From Microbacterium oryzae (GTDB lineage: Bacteria; Actinomycetota; Actinomycetes; Actinomycetales; Microbacteriaceae): a DNA stretch of 64,000 bases. The stretch lies in NCBI RefSeq assembly GCF_009735645.1, contig NZ_CP032550.1, positions 2,914,001 through 2,978,000 on the forward strand. The letters run 5' to 3'. Position 1 is the stretch's first letter, and each line of letters begins with the position of its first letter. A program made the position numbers and the translations under genes. Under the pieces are notes generated by a model that searched no databases, had not been told where the DNA came from, and was given only the letters and a program-made list of their open reading frames with translations. This document shows, in pieces, positions 1-6,730 of this stretch.

Positions 1-2
1 CC

Positions 3-392
3 GAGCCCACCGTGCTCGAGGTCGAGCTGCTCCCCGGTGAGGGCGCGCTGCTCGCTCCCGAGTGGGTGCCCTGGTCGGTGCGCCTGCAGGAGTACAAGGC
101 GGCGCAGGCCGCGGCGGCGGAGGCGTCCGACGACGACGCCGAGGGCGACGACGGCGACTCGGACGGCGAGGACTTCGCGGACGACCACGACGAGGACGCC
201 GACGAGGACGACTTCGACGAGGACGGCTCGCCGATCCTGCACGCGGGCGACGTCGACGGGGTCGACATCGACGAGCTCGACGATGAGGACTCCGACGAGG
301 ATGACGAGTCGGACGACGATGACGACGACGAGTCGGACGGTGACGACGACTCGGACGAGGATGACGACGACGAGTCGGACGACGACGACTGA
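3..392 (+). CDS. C-terminal part of a DUF3027-like protein (5' end outside window)
   Basis: The frame is open from the first bases of the window to TGA at 390-392, so only the C-terminal 129 residues are visible. The first part contains the motif GALLAPEWVPWSVRL, which I associate with the end of the actinobacterial DUF3027 family. From about residue 40 the protein becomes an extremely acidic, low-complexity tail made almost wholly of Asp, Glu and Ser (runs of DDDDD and DEDDDDES). Such a tail is probably disordered. No catalytic motif is visible and the function is unknown. It ends 12 bases before a strong hairpin shared with the convergent serC. The family name is from memory; the reading frame is secure. 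Confidence 0.7.
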   Translation, partial: EPTVLEVELLPGEGALLAPEWVPWSVRLQEYKAAQAAAAEASDDDAEGDDGDSDGEDFADDHDEDADEDDFDEDGSPILHAGDVDGVDIDELDDEDSDEDDESDDDDDDESDGDDDSDEDDDDESDDDD

Positions 393-403
393 GACGCCCC
401 CTC

Positions 404-442
404 ACGAGGAACGCCCCGGCCATCGGCCGGGGCGTTCCTCGT
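404..442. terminator. Bidirectional intrinsic terminator
   Basis: Perfect 18-bp inverted repeat (404-421 with 425-442) around a 3-base loop, lying between two convergent genes, the DUF3027-like gene and serC. It can serve both. Confidence 0.85.
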
Positions 443-455
443 CGAGGGGAAGAGC

Positions 456-1565
456 TCAGCGGTGCGCGAGCACGAAGTCGAGGCAGCGGGTGAGCTGACG
501 CACGTCGTCGGGCTCGACCGAGACGAAGGTCGCCACGCGCAGCTGGTTGCGCCCGAGCTTGCGATAGGGCTCCGTGTCGACCACGCCGTTCGCGCGCAGG
601 GTCTTCGAGATCTCGGCTGCGTCGACGCTGTCGTCGAAGTCGATCGTGACGACGACGGGCGAGCGGTGCGCGACATCCGCGACGAAGGGCGTCGCGACGT
701 CCGACGCCTCCGCCCAGGAGTAGAGGATGTCCGAGGACTCCGCCGTGCGGGCGCCCGCCCACTGCAGACCGCCGTTCTCGAGGATCCAGCCGAGCTGGGA
801 GTCCAGGAGGTGCAGCGTCGTGAGCGCGGGCGTGTTCAGCGTCTGCTGCTTGCGCGAGTTGTCCACCGCATTCCAGAGGCTGAGGAACTCGGGGATGTAG
901 CGGTCGCTCGCGTGGACGCGCTCGACCCGCTCGATCGCGGCCGGAGACATCGCCGCGAACCAGAGCCCGCCATCCGACCCGAGGTTCTTCTGCGGAGCGA
1001 AGTAGTAGACGTCCGTCTCGGCCACGTCGAAGTCGATGCCGCCGGCGGCGCTGGTCGCGTCGATGACGGTGAGGGCGCCGGCGTCGCCCGCGACGCGCCG
1101 GATCGGTGCGGAGACCCCCGTGGACGTCTCGTTGTGCGGCCACGCGTAGACGTCGACCCCGTCGACCGCCTCGGCGTCGCATCGCGTGCCGGGCTCGGCG
1201 CGGCGCACGTCGGGTGCCTCGAGCCAGGGAGCGCCGGCCGCCGTGGCGAACTTGCCGCCGAACTCGCCGAAGACGAGGTTCTGGCTGCGCCGCTCGATGA
1301 GTCCGAACGCCGCGGCGTCCCAGAAGGCCGTTGATCCGCCGTTGCCCACCACGATCTCGTAGCCCTCGGGCAGGCGGAGCAGCTGCGCGAGACGCTCGCG
1401 CACCTCCGCGACGAGGTTCTTCACGGGAGCCTGGCGGTGCGACGTGCCCAGCAGCGACGATCCCGCCGCGGCGAGGGCGGCCACCTGCTCGGGGCGCACC
1501 TTCGAGGGGCCGGAGCCGAACCGGCCGTCGGAGGGGAGGAGATCGGCGGGGATCGTGAGCGTCAT
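456..1565 (-). CDS. serC: Phosphoserine aminotransferase SerC
   Basis: PLP-dependent aminotransferase that converts 3-phosphohydroxypyruvate and glutamate to phosphoserine, the second step of serine synthesis, in the cytosol. The 369-residue product starts MTLTIPADLLP and carries the class motif GRFGSGPSKVRPEQ near residue 15. A DATSAAGG stretch and the YYFAPQKNLGSDGG segment contain the expected Schiff-base lysine. Length matches the actinobacterial form. An ATG nine bases upstream (1574) is also possible. I prefer 1565 because a TAGGAT hexamer at 1573-1578 (reverse strand) would then sit seven bases before a leaderless start. The gene is divergent from the DtxR-type regulator. Confidence 0.93.
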   Translation of the reverse strand: MTLTIPADLLPSDGRFGSGPSKVRPEQVAALAAAGSSLLGTSHRQAPVKNLVAEVRERLAQLLRLPEGYEIVVGNGGSTAFWDAAAFGLIERRSQNLVFGEFGGKFATAAGAPWLEAPDVRRAEPGTRCDAEAVDGVDVYAWPHNETSTGVSAPIRRVAGDAGALTVIDATSAAGGIDFDVAETDVYYFAPQKNLGSDGGLWFAAMSPAAIERVERVHASDRYIPEFLSLWNAVDNSRKQQTLNTPALTTLHLLDSQLGWILENGGLQWAGARTAESSDILYSWAEASDVATPFVADVAHRSPVVVTIDFDDSVDAAEISKTLRANGVVDTEPYRKLGRNQLRVATFVSVEPDDVRQLTRCLDFVLAHR

Positions 1566-1634
1566 GGTGCTCATCCTAGAACGCAGCCTCCCCGGCCCCC
1601 GGCCCGCCGTGGTCGCAGGGCGGATGGCTAGGAT
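1563..1634. promoter_or_regulatory. Divergent serC / dtxR promoter region
   Basis: Two TAGGAT -10 hexamers point outward: 1573-1578 on the reverse strand for serC (leaderless, 7 bases to ATG) and 1629-1634 on the forward strand for the DtxR-type regulator (transcript start expected near 1641, leaving about 20 bases with a GGAGG site before ATG 1660). Confidence 0.6.
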
Positions 1635-1659
1635 TGCGCCAGACGCAGACGGAGGATCG

Positions 1660-2361
1660 ATGACCGACCTGATCGACACCACGGAGATGTACCTCCGCAC
1701 CATCCTCGACCTCGAGGAGGAGGAGATTGTGCCGCTGCGCGCGCGCATCTCGGAGCGGCTCGGGCACTCGGGCCCCACGGTGTCGCAGACGGTCGCGCGC
1801 ATGGAGCGCGACGGTCTCGTCGTGGTCGCGGAGGACCGGCGGCTGCGGCTGACCGACGACGGCCGCGCCAAGGCCGTCGAGGTCATGCGCAAGCACCGCC
1901 TCGCCGAGCGGCTGCTGTCGGATGTCATCGGCCTCGACTGGGCGTACGTGCACGACGAGGCCTGCCGGTGGGAGCACGTCATGAGCGAGCAGGTCGAGCG
2001 TCGGCTCGTCGAGCTCCTCGGCTATCCGACCGAATCGCCGTACGGCAACCCCATCCCGGGTCTGGAGCAGCTGGGCGAGTTCGCGATCGAACGCGAGCAC
2101 CAGGGCGTCGTCGGGCTCGTCCGTCTGCTGGATGAGAAGGGCGGCCCGGTCTCGGGCACCGTCCGCCGTCTGGCCGAGTCGGCGCAGGTCGATCCCGAAC
2201 TGCTGCAGCAGCTGCGTCAGGCCGGCGTCGTGCCGGGAGCGCAGGGCGACTTCCGCTACAGCGAGGGGTACGTCCTCGTGCAGATGGCCGGGGTCGCCGA
2301 AGCGCTCGAGCTGCCGGTCGAGATCGCCTCGCACGTCTTCCTCGTCGACGACCGCGCCTGA
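1660..2361 (+). CDS. ideR: DtxR/IdeR family iron-dependent transcriptional regulator
   Basis: Fe(II)-activated DNA-binding repressor of iron uptake and storage genes. The 233 residues align over the whole N-terminal half with known DtxR proteins: TTEMYLRTI at residues 7-15 supplies the ligand Met10, followed by a winged helix (about 22-70) with GPTVSQTVARMERDGLVVV. The dimerisation/metal segment HDEACRWEHVM carries Cys, Glu and His in the spacing of the primary DtxR metal site. A C-terminal SH3-like (FeoA-type) domain covers about residues 155-233. The start is ATG 1660, eight bases after a GGAGG site. The manganese-sensing MntR branch lacks the Cys ligand and the third domain, so the iron branch is favoured. 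It could be called dtxR as well. Confidence 0.9.
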   Translation: MTDLIDTTEMYLRTILDLEEEEIVPLRARISERLGHSGPTVSQTVARMERDGLVVVAEDRRLRLTDDGRAKAVEVMRKHRLAERLLSDVIGLDWAYVHDEACRWEHVMSEQVERRLVELLGYPTESPYGNPIPGLEQLGEFAIEREHQGVVGLVRLLDEKGGPVSGTVRRLAESAQVDPELLQQLRQAGVVPGAQGDFRYSEGYVLVQMAGVAEALELPVEIASHVFLVDDRA

Positions 2362-2365
2362 GGAC

Positions 2366-2383
2366 CGGCCGGGAGCCCGGCCG
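2366..2383 (+). terminator. Possible terminator after the DtxR-type gene
   Basis: GC-only 8-bp inverted repeat (2366-2373 with 2376-2383) four bases after the stop codon; no clear T tract. Confidence 0.45.
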
Positions 2384-2388
2384 AGAGC

Positions 2389-2417
2389 GTGACATTTTCG
2401 TTATCTTCCGTTACCTT
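2389..2417 (+). promoter_or_regulatory. Three tandem GTnAC-type direct repeats upstream of the M23 peptidase gene
   Basis: GTGACATT (2389-2396), GTTATCTT (2400-2407) and GTTACCTT (2410-2417) are direct octamer repeats spaced 11 and 10 bases apart, about one helical turn. They precede a 145-base leader of the peptidase gene. The arrangement resembles the loosely conserved direct-repeat sites of the cell-wall response regulator MtrA, known to control M23 and NlpC hydrolases in corynebacteria. The link to MtrA is inference. Confidence 0.45.
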
Positions 2418-2561
2418 TGAGCGATACCCGGGTCCCTGATCCCGGGTCGCTCCGTGAGAAATCGCCTCTCCGGCTCGTCGTTCTGACGGAGTGGAACTGT
2501 GCCCCGAACCAGTTCTGACGAGTCGGCGCTCCCTGGCGCGAGGCGACGGAGGAGAACAGAC

Positions 2562-3497
2562 TTGGCAGAGAACCCCGTGTCCGCCGGTGCCCCCGACACC
2601 GTCGAGACCTCTCAGACGAACGCCCCCGCCAATGGTCCGGTCGTGATGTCGCGCAGCGACGTCCGCCGGATGGAGCGGGCCGCGCTGCGCGCAGCAGCTC
2701 CGAAGGTCAAGCCCGTGCGCACAGTCGGCACACTGGCGGCCGTGCTCGCGCTGATCGCGGGCGTGGCGGTTCCCGCCTACGCCGCGACGCAGCCCTCCGC
2801 CGAGACGGTGTCCTTGCAGGACGCCGCCGAGAGCGAAGCGCAGTCGATCGCCGTCGACGCCGCAGTGAAGGCCGAGCCTCTCGGCGGTGCCGCGTACTCC
2901 GCGACGACGCCGGAGGAGATCGAGCAGGCGAAGGCCGAGGCGGCGGCAGCGGCCGCCGCCGAGCGCGCACGTGAGCAGGCCGAGAAGGCGGCAGCCGAGC
3001 AGAAGCAGCAGGCCGAGGCGCAGCAGCGGCAGCAGCAGGCGCAGGTGCAGCCCGCGCAGCCGCAGGCTCCCCAGGCGCCGCAGGCACCTCAGCCGCAGAC
3101 CTACGAGGCCCCGGCGCAGAACGCCGGCGGCATCTGCCCGCTCCCCGCGGGCTCCTATTACGTCAGCCGCTCGGTGAGCTCCGGACACGAGGGCGCCGAC
3201 ATGGTCGCCCCCGCCATGACGCCGATCTACGCGGTCAAGTCCGGTCAGGTCATCACCTCGCAGGAGGCGCTCGGCGGCTGGGGCGTCGTCGTCGCGATCG
3301 ACCACGGCGACGGCACGACCTCGCTTTACGGCCACATGACCTACGGCACCCGGCAGGTGCAGGTGGGCGACACCGTCTCCGCCGGCCAGATCATCGGGTA
3401 CGTCGGATCGACGGGACACTCGACCGCGAACCACCTGCACATCGAGTACCGCATCAACGGCGCGATCGTCGACCCGCTGAACTACCTCCCCATCTGA
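2562..3497 (+). CDS. M23 (LytM-type) peptidoglycan endopeptidase, membrane-anchored or secreted
   Basis: Predicted zinc endopeptidase that cuts cell-wall peptide cross-links outside the cell. The start TTG 2562 is chosen because GGAGGAG lies seven bases upstream. The 311-residue product has a hydrophilic N-terminus, one hydrophobic segment at about 55-73 ending VPAYA-A (signal peptide or anchor), an Ala/Glu/Gln-rich linker (about 115-185) likely to be helical or disordered, then the M23 domain. Metal and catalytic residues are visible: HEGAD (His209, Asp213), YGHM (His258) and HLH (His291, His293). It follows the DtxR-type gene but has its own regulatory leader. A non-enzymatic role is unlikely because all ligands are present. 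Confidence 0.88.
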   Translation: MAENPVSAGAPDTVETSQTNAPANGPVVMSRSDVRRMERAALRAAAPKVKPVRTVGTLAAVLALIAGVAVPAYAATQPSAETVSLQDAAESEAQSIAVDAAVKAEPLGGAAYSATTPEEIEQAKAEAAAAAAAERAREQAEKAAAEQKQQAEAQQRQQQAQVQPAQPQAPQAPQAPQPQTYEAPAQNAGGICPLPAGSYYVSRSVSSGHEGADMVAPAMTPIYAVKSGQVITSQEALGGWGVVVAIDHGDGTTSLYGHMTYGTRQVQVGDTVSAGQIIGYVGSTGHSTANHLHIEYRINGAIVDPLNYLPI

Positions 3498-3510
3498 GCG
3501 CTTCCGCTCC

Positions 3511-3549
3511 GCAGAGCGCCCGGCACCCTCGCGGTGCCGGGCGCTCTGC
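3511..3549 (+). terminator. Intrinsic terminator after the M23 gene
   Basis: Perfect 17-bp stem (3511-3527 with 3533-3549) and 5-base loop, 13 bases after the stop codon. Confidence 0.85.
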
Positions 3550-3657
3550 GCATGCCCGACCTCGTTCGCATGCCTCGGGGTGTTCATCTCCGATTCGCCC
3601 GCGACACGCCCGGGGTGCGCTACTCTGACCCTGTCGCCGAGAAGGGCGGAGGAGCCG

Positions 3658-3771
3658 ATGGAGCGAACACCTCGCATTCACCCCATGAATGCGCTCGGTC
3701 GTCACGTCCTCCGGCATCGTGTGCACGTGTGCCTCGGCACCGCCGTGGCCATTCGAGGGCGCTGTCCATGA
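3658..3771 (+). CDS. Putative 37-residue leader-like peptide ending inside a terminator
   Basis: ATG 3658 is preceded by GGCGGAGGAG at good spacing and by a TACTCT hexamer about 30 bases earlier. The peptide is basic and rich in His and Arg, with RHVLRHRVHVC in its middle and CP at the end. The TGA stop (3769-3771) lies in the loop of the hairpin 3756-3782. This is the geometry of a translated leader coupled to attenuation, with the HNH gene 95 bases downstream. No family is recognised. It could equally be an unrelated short message whose terminator happens to overlap the coding end. Confidence 0.4.
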   Translation: MERTPRIHPMNALGRHVLRHRVHVCLGTAVAIRGRCP

Positions 3772-3782
3772 GACGGCGCCCT
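3756..3782 (+). terminator. Terminator/attenuator-like hairpin
   Basis: 11-bp stem with one G-T wobble (3756-3766 with 3772-3782) and a 5-base loop that contains the stop codon of the mini-ORF; followed by TTCTTCG. Confidence 0.6.
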
Positions 3783-3865
3783 TCTTCGTGCCGCCCTCTG
3801 CTCGAACGGAGCGGCCGCAGTTCGAATGCCCGGAAGCCGTCCGGGTGGCGTCGAAGGGGACGATG

Positions 3866-4363
3866 ATGCGGACACTGGTTCTGAATGCGGGATACGAGCC
3901 CCTCGCGGTCGTCTCGTTCAAGCGGGCGCTCGTGCTCGTGATGAACGAGAAGGCCACGGTGCTCGAGTGCGTGGAGGGCGAGCCGGTGTGGGCCGCCAGA
4001 GCGGTGTTCGAGCGGCCGGCGGTGATCGTGCTGACGCGCTATGTGCGAGTGCCCGGAGCTCGCCGCGTGCCGGCGACCCGGCGCGGCGTGCTGCGACGCG
4101 ACGCGTTCCGGTGCGGCTACTGCGGGGGAGCGGCCTCCACGATCGACCACGTCATGCCGCGGTCGCGAGGTGGGCGCGATACGTGGGAGAACCTCGTGGC
4201 CTGCTGCCTCCGCTGCAACAACGTCAAGAGCGACCGCACTCCTCAGGAGATGGGATGGGAGCTCCGGTTCGCGCTCGGTGCTCCGCGTGGCGGCGCTTGG
4301 ACGGTCCGCGGCACGGAGCGGGCCGACCCGAGGTGGGAGCCGTACCTCGCTCTCGCGGCCTGA
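3866..4363 (+). CDS. HNH endonuclease domain protein
   Basis: Small 165-residue protein beginning MRTLVLNAGYEPLAVVSFKR, typical of a conserved actinobacterial HNH family. The nuclease core lies at about residues 84-125: CGYC, then IDHVMPRSRGG, then NLVACCLRCNNVKSD. This gives two zinc-binding CxxC pairs and the metal-binding H-N-H arrangement. ATG 3866 is preferred over the adjacent ATG 3863 because AAGGGGA then has a five-base spacing. The substrate is unknown. It is not clearly part of a restriction system, as no methylase or specificity gene is adjacent. Its role in the host is undefined. Confidence 0.85.
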   Translation: MRTLVLNAGYEPLAVVSFKRALVLVMNEKATVLECVEGEPVWAARAVFERPAVIVLTRYVRVPGARRVPATRRGVLRRDAFRCGYCGGAASTIDHVMPRSRGGRDTWENLVACCLRCNNVKSDRTPQEMGWELRFALGAPRGGAWTVRGTERADPRWEPYLALAA

Positions 4364-4390
4364 GCGGCCGGGCTCCGGTTCAGCTGTCGG

Positions 4391-4463
4391 TGCCCCCGAC
4401 TGGACTCGAACCAGCGACGCACGGTTTAGGAAACCGACGCTCTATCCACTGAGCTACGGGGGC
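4391..4463 (-). tRNA. tRNA-Arg (anticodon CCT)
   Basis: 73-nt cloverleaf on the reverse strand. Acceptor GCCCCCG pairs with CGGGGGC, discriminator A, T-loop GGTTCGAGTCC. The anticodon loop TTCCTAA gives anticodon CCU, reading AGG. The 3' CCA is not encoded. Confidence 0.95.
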
Positions 4464-4499
4464 GTGTGCGCTCCAGCTTATCGGGCGAGCGGACAGCAC

Positions 4500-4527
4500 G
4501 ACGGCGCCGCCCGTGGGCGGCGCCGTC
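4500..4527 (-). terminator. Terminator of the HesB-like gene
   Basis: Perfect inverted repeat 4500-4512 with 4515-4527, lying just past the stop of the reverse-strand HesB-like gene. Confidence 0.7.
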
Positions 4528-4537
4528 GTCGTCAGGC

Positions 4538-4822
4538 TCAGTGCTGCTGCAGGCCGAGCGCGAAGCGCACGCCGTCCGGCGTCATCTCCGCGTCGAGCAC
4601 CTTGTCGTCGAGCTCCGCCGCGGCGTCGCCCGGCAGGAAGACCCGGGCGGTGCCGGAATCCACCACGGCGTCCGCGGCCTCGGGGGTGGGGGCGATGCTG
4701 AGGGTGTATCCCTCGGCCGAAGCGCTGGACCCGTCGATGCGCAGGCCGCCCGTGGCGGGAGCCGGGGACTGATCGACGATCGTGCGGACGGCGGTCTGGG
4801 CGTTCTCGGTGAGTGTGAGCAT
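4538..4822 (-). CDS. HesB/IscA-like protein without cysteines
   Basis: 94-residue protein starting MLTLTENAQTAVRTIVDQ, followed by a fold-defining GGLRI segment, as in A-type iron-sulfur carrier (HesB/IscA/ErpA) proteins. True carriers bind iron or a cluster through three conserved cysteines (one central, CxC at the end). This protein has no cysteine at all, so it cannot carry a cluster in the usual way. Its actual role is unknown. The start is set by AAGGAGAG six bases upstream of ATG 4822. It lies downstream of lsr2 on the same strand but is separated from it by a large hairpin, so it probably has its own promoter. Confidence 0.8.
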   Translation of the reverse strand: MLTLTENAQTAVRTIVDQSPAPATGGLRIDGSSASAEGYTLSIAPTPEAADAVVDSGTARVFLPGDAAAELDDKVLDAEMTPDGVRFALGLQQH

Positions 4823-4892
4823 CGGGCTCTCCTTCCGTCGGGCCAGCCACGATGCCGAGAACGGCCGCCGCATGCAAGCCGGAGACGACGAA

Positions 4893-4946
4893 GCGGCGCC
4901 GATTCACACGGAATGCACATGCGCATTCCGTGTGAATCGGCGCCGC
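4893..4946 (-). terminator. Long palindromic terminator after lsr2
   Basis: Perfect 24-bp inverted repeat (4893-4916 with 4923-4946) around a 6-base loop, 16 bases past the lsr2 stop. Unusually long for a terminator. Confidence 0.75.
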
Positions 4947-4961
4947 CGTCGCGAGCTGCGG

Positions 4962-5309
4962 TCAGTGGGCCGCTTCGTATGCCTCGAGTACATTCGCCGG
5001 GACGCGACCGCGCTCCGAGACGGAGTAGCCGTTCTCCTTCGCCCATTCGCGCACGGGGCCGTAATCCGTCTGGCCGGAACGACGACGCGGCGTGCGCGAC
5101 GAGTTCTGCGCCGAAGCGCCGCCGCCGACGCGGCGACCGGCCGAGATGTAGCGCTCGAAGAGCGAGCGGAATTCCGCGGCATTCTGCGCGGTGAGGTCGA
5201 TCTCGTAGCTCTTGCCGTCCAGGGCGAACGTGACGGTCTCGCCTTCGCCGGCGTCGAGCACGCTGTTGTCGAGGTCGTCCACGAGCTGATGAATGATCTT
5301 TCGGGCCAT
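4962..5309 (-). CDS. lsr2: Lsr2 nucleoid-associated xenogeneic silencer
   Basis: Actinobacterial H-NS analogue that bridges AT-rich DNA and silences foreign or stress genes. The 115 residues begin MARKIIHQLVDDLD and have the N-terminal oligomerisation domain (about 1-60) with VTFALDGKSYEIDL. A basic linker (RTPRRRS) follows, then the C-terminal DNA-binding domain (REWAKENGYSVSERGRVPANVLEAY) with the RGR minor-groove motif. The length agrees with the family. A TACATT hexamer at 5316-5321 (reverse strand) lies six bases before ATG 5309, so the transcript is probably leaderless. Confidence 0.96.
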   Translation of the reverse strand: MARKIIHQLVDDLDNSVLDAGEGETVTFALDGKSYEIDLTAQNAAEFRSLFERYISAGRRVGGGASAQNSSRTPRRRSGQTDYGPVREWAKENGYSVSERGRVPANVLEAYEAAH

Positions 5310-5321
5310 GCCGTAAATGTA
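5310..5321 (-). promoter_or_regulatory. Leaderless-type promoter of lsr2
   Basis: -10 hexamer TACATT (5316-5321, reverse strand) ends six bases before the ATG; no Shine-Dalgarno. Confidence 0.6.
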
Positions 5322-5374
5322 GCGCAGAAAGAATGCGACGCCGTGCGACTATTCCGGAATTCCCTGCGGCCCTC

Positions 5375-6247
5375 TCAGGGCAGAATTCCCGCTCTGCGTG
5401 CTTTCGCCACGGCGGCCCAGCGTGTCGACACGTCGAGTTTCGCCATCGCGGCGCCGAGATACGCCTTCACCGTGGCTTCTCGAAGACCGAGTTGTGCCGC
5501 GACATCAGCATTCGTGGCGCCCAGTGCGGCGCACGCGAGCACGTCGGTCTCGCGCGGTGAGAGTCGGACGGGAGGCTCCTCCGACGGAGTGCTCGCGGCC
5601 ATCCCGGAGAGACCGGCGAGGCGGCGCTCGACCTGCTCGAGCCGCGAGCGCAGGGGGCCGTCGGCGACGGACGCGGCGATGCGGCGGAGCTCGGCGTAGG
5701 TCTCGCGGAGCTCCTCCTGGTGCGCAGGCGGCAGCGTCGGCGCCGGGAGGGACGGCGTCTCGGGCGTCGGCTTCGCGGCGGCGTCGTGCGCGTCGAGCTC
5801 GGCAAGCCGCCGCCCCAGCCGCGCGGCCACGTCGACGGCGGGCGCGGCGGCGACGCCGCCCACCTCCCACTGCGACCACGCGGCCCCGTACAGCACGCCG
5901 CGCGCGCGCCCGGCGACGACGACGGGCACTGCCAGGAGCGTGCCGATGCCCTCTCCGAGGATGTAGCGGTCGTAGTCGTGCGTGATCTGCTTCGCGGTCC
6001 GGTAGTCGCTTGCAAGGCGTGGCCGCAGCTCCGTGATGGCTCGGCCGCCGAGGCCGCGCTCGGGACGCACCGCGAGGCCGTCGAGGGCCCCGGTGCGCGC
6101 ACCGCGGATGGCGGTGATGGCGACTTCGCCTCCACAGAGGATGCCGCCGAATGCGACGGGGAAGCCGGTGCGGCGGGTGAGGTCGCCCACGGCGTCGGAG
6201 ACGAGAGCGCGCTCATCTGCGCTGAGCTGCTGCGGCGCTGCCTGCAC
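5375..6247 (-). CDS. GAF-LuxR transcriptional regulator, RamA-like
   Basis: 290-residue regulator divergent from an acetate-type uptake operon. The N-terminal half (about 10-150) reads as a GAF-type sensor domain (GFPVAFGGILCGGEVAITAIRG ... LLAVPVVVAGRARGVLYGA). A helical linker follows. The C-terminus (about 225-290) is a LuxR HTH with LSPRETDVLACAALG and NADVAAQLGLREATVKAYL. This architecture and length match RamA of corynebacteria, the activator of acetate uptake and metabolism. I chose GTG 6247 because the frame upstream would run through the divergent promoter; the start is not certain. Ligand unknown. The RamA relation is inferred from architecture and neighbours. Confidence 0.75.
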   Translation of the reverse strand: MQAAPQQLSADERALVSDAVGDLTRRTGFPVAFGGILCGGEVAITAIRGARTGALDGLAVRPERGLGGRAITELRPRLASDYRTAKQITHDYDRYILGEGIGTLLAVPVVVAGRARGVLYGAAWSQWEVGGVAAAPAVDVAARLGRRLAELDAHDAAAKPTPETPSLPAPTLPPAHQEELRETYAELRRIAASVADGPLRSRLEQVERRLAGLSGMAASTPSEEPPVRLSPRETDVLACAALGATNADVAAQLGLREATVKAYLGAAMAKLDVSTRWAAVAKARRAGILP

Positions 6248-6265
6248 GGGTCGAGTACCTACTTT

Positions 6266-6330
6266 CGGGGGTGACGACGGCTCCGTCGCATTCCGTAGCG
6301 TCGAAGATATCACCGGCGAGTTGCCGGGGC
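6266..6330 (+). promoter_or_regulatory. Candidate RamA-type boxes in the divergent intergenic region
   Basis: CGGGGGT at 6266-6272 and CGGGGC at 6325-6330 fit the short G-run sites ((A/C/T)G4-6(T/C)) described for RamA. They lie between the GAF-LuxR regulator and the DUF485/symporter operon. G-runs are common in high-GC DNA, so this is only suggestive. Confidence 0.3.
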
Positions 6331-6379
6331 CGTGCTGCGACGACGCAGCGCGAAGGGAACCATGCGGCAAGGAGGCCTC

Positions 6380-6730
6380 ATGACCGATTCTCCTGGCGGC
6401 GTCTCAGCGACGACGTCGATCGATTACCTCGCGGTGGAGGAATCACCGCGATTCCGAGAACTCAAGCGCACGCAGCGGAGCTTCGTGTTCCCGCTCGCGG
6501 TGTTCTTCCTCGTCTGGTATTTCGCCTACGTCGTCGCGGCCGGGTTCTTCCCCGAATTCATGGGGCAGCGGGTCGCGGGCGATATCACCGTCGGGCTGCT
6601 TCTCGGGCTCGGGCAATTCGTGACGACTTTCGCGATCACGATGGGGTACGTCGCATTCGCCAATCGCCGGCTCGACCCGATCTCCGCGGAGATCCGCGCA
6701 GACCTCGAGAGCCGGGAGGCCGGTGCATGA
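6380..6730 (+). CDS. DUF485 small membrane protein, partner of the symporter
   Basis: 116-residue protein with two membrane helices, about 38-60 (FVFPLAVFFLVWYFAYVV) and 73-100 (ITVGLLLGLGQFVTTFAITMG), as in DUF485/YjcH proteins encoded before acetate permease actP. The start ATG 6380 has an AAGGAGG site six bases upstream. Its stop overlaps the start of the symporter (ATGA), so the two are translationally coupled. The family is required or accessory to SSS acetate transporters; the mechanism is not known. Confidence 0.88.
   Translation: MTDSPGGVSATTSIDYLAVEESPRFRELKRTQRSFVFPLAVFFLVWYFAYVVAAGFFPEFMGQRVAGDITVGLLLGLGQFVTTFAITMGYVAFANRRLDPISAEIRADLESREAGA

Larger units (their letters stand above)
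3550..3865 (+). other. Intergenic stretch with a promoter-like element, a mini-ORF and a terminator
   Basis: About 315 bases between the M23 terminator and the HNH gene. It contains a TACTCT -10-like hexamer (3621-3626), the 37-codon ORF 3658-3771 with its own ribosome site, and the hairpin at 3756-3782. The remaining bases up to the HNH gene show nothing further that I recognise. Confidence 0.5.

Noticed and set aside
2384..2561. c-di-AMP (ydaO-type) riboswitch upstream of the M23 gene
   Set aside because: The position is typical, but I could not find the conserved core of the motif in this leader.
462..3677. Long open frames antisense to serC, dtxR and the M23 gene
   Set aside because: High-GC third positions create long antisense frames; these have Arg/Gly/Ala-biased composition and no motifs.
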